DNA from: CAVPRW01 sp046727435 [NCBI: bacterium]
GTDB lineage: Bacteria > Tectomicrobia > Entotheonellia > J063
Assembly (NCBI GenBank): GCA_046727435.1
Contig: JBKPCR010000327.1
Location: forward strand, 1-9,474
Direction: 5' to 3'
DNA: 9,474 nucleotides
The translations under genes and the position numbers were made by a program. Positions 8,583-9,474 of this stretch are shown here, one piece after another. The notes under the pieces are model-generated. The model searched no databases. It was not told the DNA's origin and saw only the letters and a list, made by a program, of their open reading frames with translations. Numbering within the stretch: the first letter of the stretch is position 1; the number at the start of each line of letters is the position of its first letter.

Positions 8583-8826
8583 CGGCCTTCTTCGCGATGC
8601 CCTGCAGTGCAGTTGACATTGCGCCTGCGACCCTCCACCTCCTGGCAATGTTTCCTGCGCAGGCTGCGTACCCTGTCAGTCATCGCCTGCACGACGAGGT
8701 TAGGCTTGGTCATCACGCATCGCCCGAGCACCTTTGGGAGACTCTCCTAGTATATGCGGCGTTGTATGGTAGAGGTCGAACGTCCCGCCACGTTCGGGTG
8801 CGTCGCCGTCGCATGCCCGTGTCGGG
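8583..8826. other. non-coding stretch, no recognisable gene
   Basis: Open frames here are short, run antisense to one another, lack ribosome-binding sites and have no family resemblance I can name. The notable structures are a perfect 7-bp inverted repeat with a 6-nt loop (CGAACGT 8777-8783, ACGTTCG 8790-8796), a 10-bp palindrome CCTGCGCAGG (8654-8663) and GGAGACTCTCC (8737-8747). This segment lies downstream of both the hybrid kinase and the opposing methyltransferase relic, and it may be decayed sequence belonging to the relic's old neighbourhood. Confidence 0.5.
8777..8796. repeat. perfect 7-bp inverted repeat (hairpin)
   Basis: CGAACGT and its exact reverse complement ACGTTCG flank the 6-nt spacer CCCGCC. 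It lies between the converging ends of the kinase gene and the methyltransferase relic, where a bidirectional terminator would be expected, but neither side has a T-run. Function unassigned. Confidence 0.4.
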
Positions 8827-9151
8827 TTACCCTGACCATCTCCACGTATACGCGGGTGCGCTCTCACTGATGCTCACCAGGGCCTGCGTCGGAATGATGG
8901 GCTCCAGCGCGAATCCCGCCGCCTCAAGGAGCACGCGATACTCCCCTCAGTGCGCACCAATGCACCCTAATGCATCAGCATGGTTATGTCGGCCAGCGTG
9001 CCTAAAGATGAAGTATGCCTGGGGGGAGGGCGCGCTCCATTACCAGCAGTCGACTGTGTGCTGTCATCGCCCGACGGCATTGAGTGAGCATCGCTTTCGC
9101 CTGTGGGTTATCCCAATTGTGAATCATGTATCGCGCGAAGGTGACACTACG
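8827..9151 (-). pseudogene. O-methyltransferase relic (Methyltransf_2 family, C-terminal third only)
   Basis: Three reading-frame segments on the minus strand join into the C-terminus of a SAM-dependent O-methyltransferase of the COMT/acetylserotonin methyltransferase type. Segment 1 (about 9145-9008) includes VTFARYMIHNWDNPQAKAML, RLLVMERALPPG; the His of IHNWD matches the family's catalytic base. Segment 2 (about 9002-8946) reads GTLADITMLMH, amber TAG (8969-8967), then GALVRTEG. Segment 3 (8943-8827) reads EYRVLLEAAGFALEPIIPT then QALVSISESAPA and runs seven codons past the family's usual end to TAA. Put together these align without internal gaps to the family pattern DLNMLV..GGRERTEAEYRALLEAAGF. 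Frame changes fall near 9003-9023 and 8941-8946, close to C and G runs. The first two thirds (Rossmann-fold start, dimerisation domain) are absent. The substrate is unknown. Confidence 0.85.
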
Positions 9152-9230
9152 CAGGACTGGGAGCGGGCTTCAATCCCGACCCCCTTGGACAGCCAAAGAG
9201 GCGAAGCCTTGCCAAAGAAAGAGAATTAGG
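9152..9230. other. probable junction between methyltransferase relic and integrating element
   Basis: Methyltransferase similarity on the minus strand fades around 9150-9170, and the integrase start lies at 9231 on the plus strand. The interval therefore holds the likely insertion or deletion boundary. It contains a 6-bp inverted repeat, GGCTTC (9166-9171) with GAAGCC (9203-9208), and a small TTGG/CCAA hairpin (9185-9196). Integrase genes often sit next to their attachment site, so an att core here is plausible, but no second copy is visible in the window to prove it. Confidence 0.35.
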
Positions 9231-9474
9231 GTGGCGATCTATAAGAAGCGGAATCCTGGTATATCGACTACTACGTTAAGGGGGGTACGCAAGCGGAAGA
9301 AAATAGGATCCAGTATACAAGTGGCAAGGCTTGCGCTCGCGCAGGTGCAGGTGAAGTTTGCGAAGGGTGAATACCTGGGGATCCACGAGGAGAAGAAGCT
9401 CACCTTTCGCCAGTTTGCCCAAGAGTACCTCGCCTACCTTGCGAGAGATGCGGTGAGGGAAAGCATGGAACTAC
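9231..9474 (+). CDS. tyrosine recombinase / phage-type integrase, N-terminal part
   Basis: An open frame runs from GTG 9231 to the window edge (81 codons). It begins VAIYKKR, the usual start of phage and genomic-island integrases (MAIYKR..), continues VRKRKKIGSSIQVARLALAQ and VKFAKGEYLGIHEEKKLTF, and enters the SAM-like core-binding domain with RQFAQEYLAYLARD (about residues 60-73). The first 50 or so residues form the arm-type DNA-binding domain. Its expected strand WYIDYYVKG is present but in another frame (from 9257), so codons 9-18 read PGISTTTLRG instead; a one-base loss near 9255-9256 and an extra G in the run 9281-9285 cancel each other. The catalytic Arg-His-Arg-Tyr domain lies beyond the window. 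The upstream ribosome-binding site is weak (GAG..TAGG). Whether the protein is active cannot be judged. Confidence 0.8.
   Translation, partial: MAIYKKRNPGISTTTLRGVRKRKKIGSSIQVARLALAQVQVKFAKGEYLGIHEEKKLTFRQFAQEYLAYLARDAVRESMEL

Noticed and set aside
9161-9190. GCGGG-CTTCAAT-CCCG arm resembling a tRNA T-arm near the integrase (possible att tRNA end)
   Set aside because: The loop does not match the T-loop consensus register (C would have to sit at position 54 and T at 56), the fifth stem pair fails, and no acceptor strand or CCA follows.
8597-9229. Plus-strand open frame of 210 codons ending just before the integrase
   Set aside because: It runs antisense to the recognisable methyltransferase relic, its composition is atypical (many Arg, His, Cys and Pro), it has no ribosome-binding site and it resembles no family. 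The minus-strand match explains the sequence better.
1-9474. CRISPR arrays or tandem repeat clusters
   Set aside because: No regularly spaced repeated units were seen on reading through the window.

Overview
This is a GC-rich (roughly 60% by eye) bacterial chromosomal window. It has three large intact genes, the tail of a fourth, and a decayed right-hand end that looks like a mobile-element junction. The gene mix is a full-length Lhr helicase, a two-domain 67K-type SppA and a receiver-PAS-kinase-receiver sensor. That would suit several lineages rich in hybrid kinases (Nitrospirota, Methylomirabilota, some Proteobacteria), but the sequence alone does not decide, and no rRNA or other strong marker is present.

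Layout. Positions 1-111 hold the last 36 codons of a sensor histidine kinase. A short gap (112-257) contains what looks like a decayed tRNA gene: its T-arm and 3' acceptor strand resemble tRNA-Leu. Then comes lhr (258-4604, +), a 1448-residue superfamily 2 helicase. Converging on it with a 4-bp gap is sppA (6366-4609, -), a membrane-protein or signal-peptide peptidase with both catalytic residues visible. An AT-rich divergent intergenic region (6367-6606) holds a striking 39-nt stem-loop and separates sppA from a 651-residue hybrid histidine kinase (6607-8562, +). The first receiver of that kinase has lost its phosphoacceptor aspartate.

The right end (8563-9474) is different in character. On the minus strand, 9151-8827 is an O-methyltransferase relic: its C-terminal third is clearly readable but has two frame changes and an amber stop, and the N-terminal two thirds are absent. 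At 9231 a tyrosine recombinase (integrase) reads out of the window. Its N-terminal arm-binding domain has about ten codons shifted out of frame between two compensating indels. The simplest reading is that an integrating element inserted into or beside an already dying methyltransferase gene, with the junction in 9152-9230.

I see no operon or shared pathway linking the genes. lhr acts in nucleic-acid repair, sppA in membrane proteostasis and the kinase in signalling. I found no convincing new multi-gene system. The points most worth a second look are the degenerate receiver, the intergenic hairpin, the tRNA relic, and the methyltransferase relic with its integrase junction.
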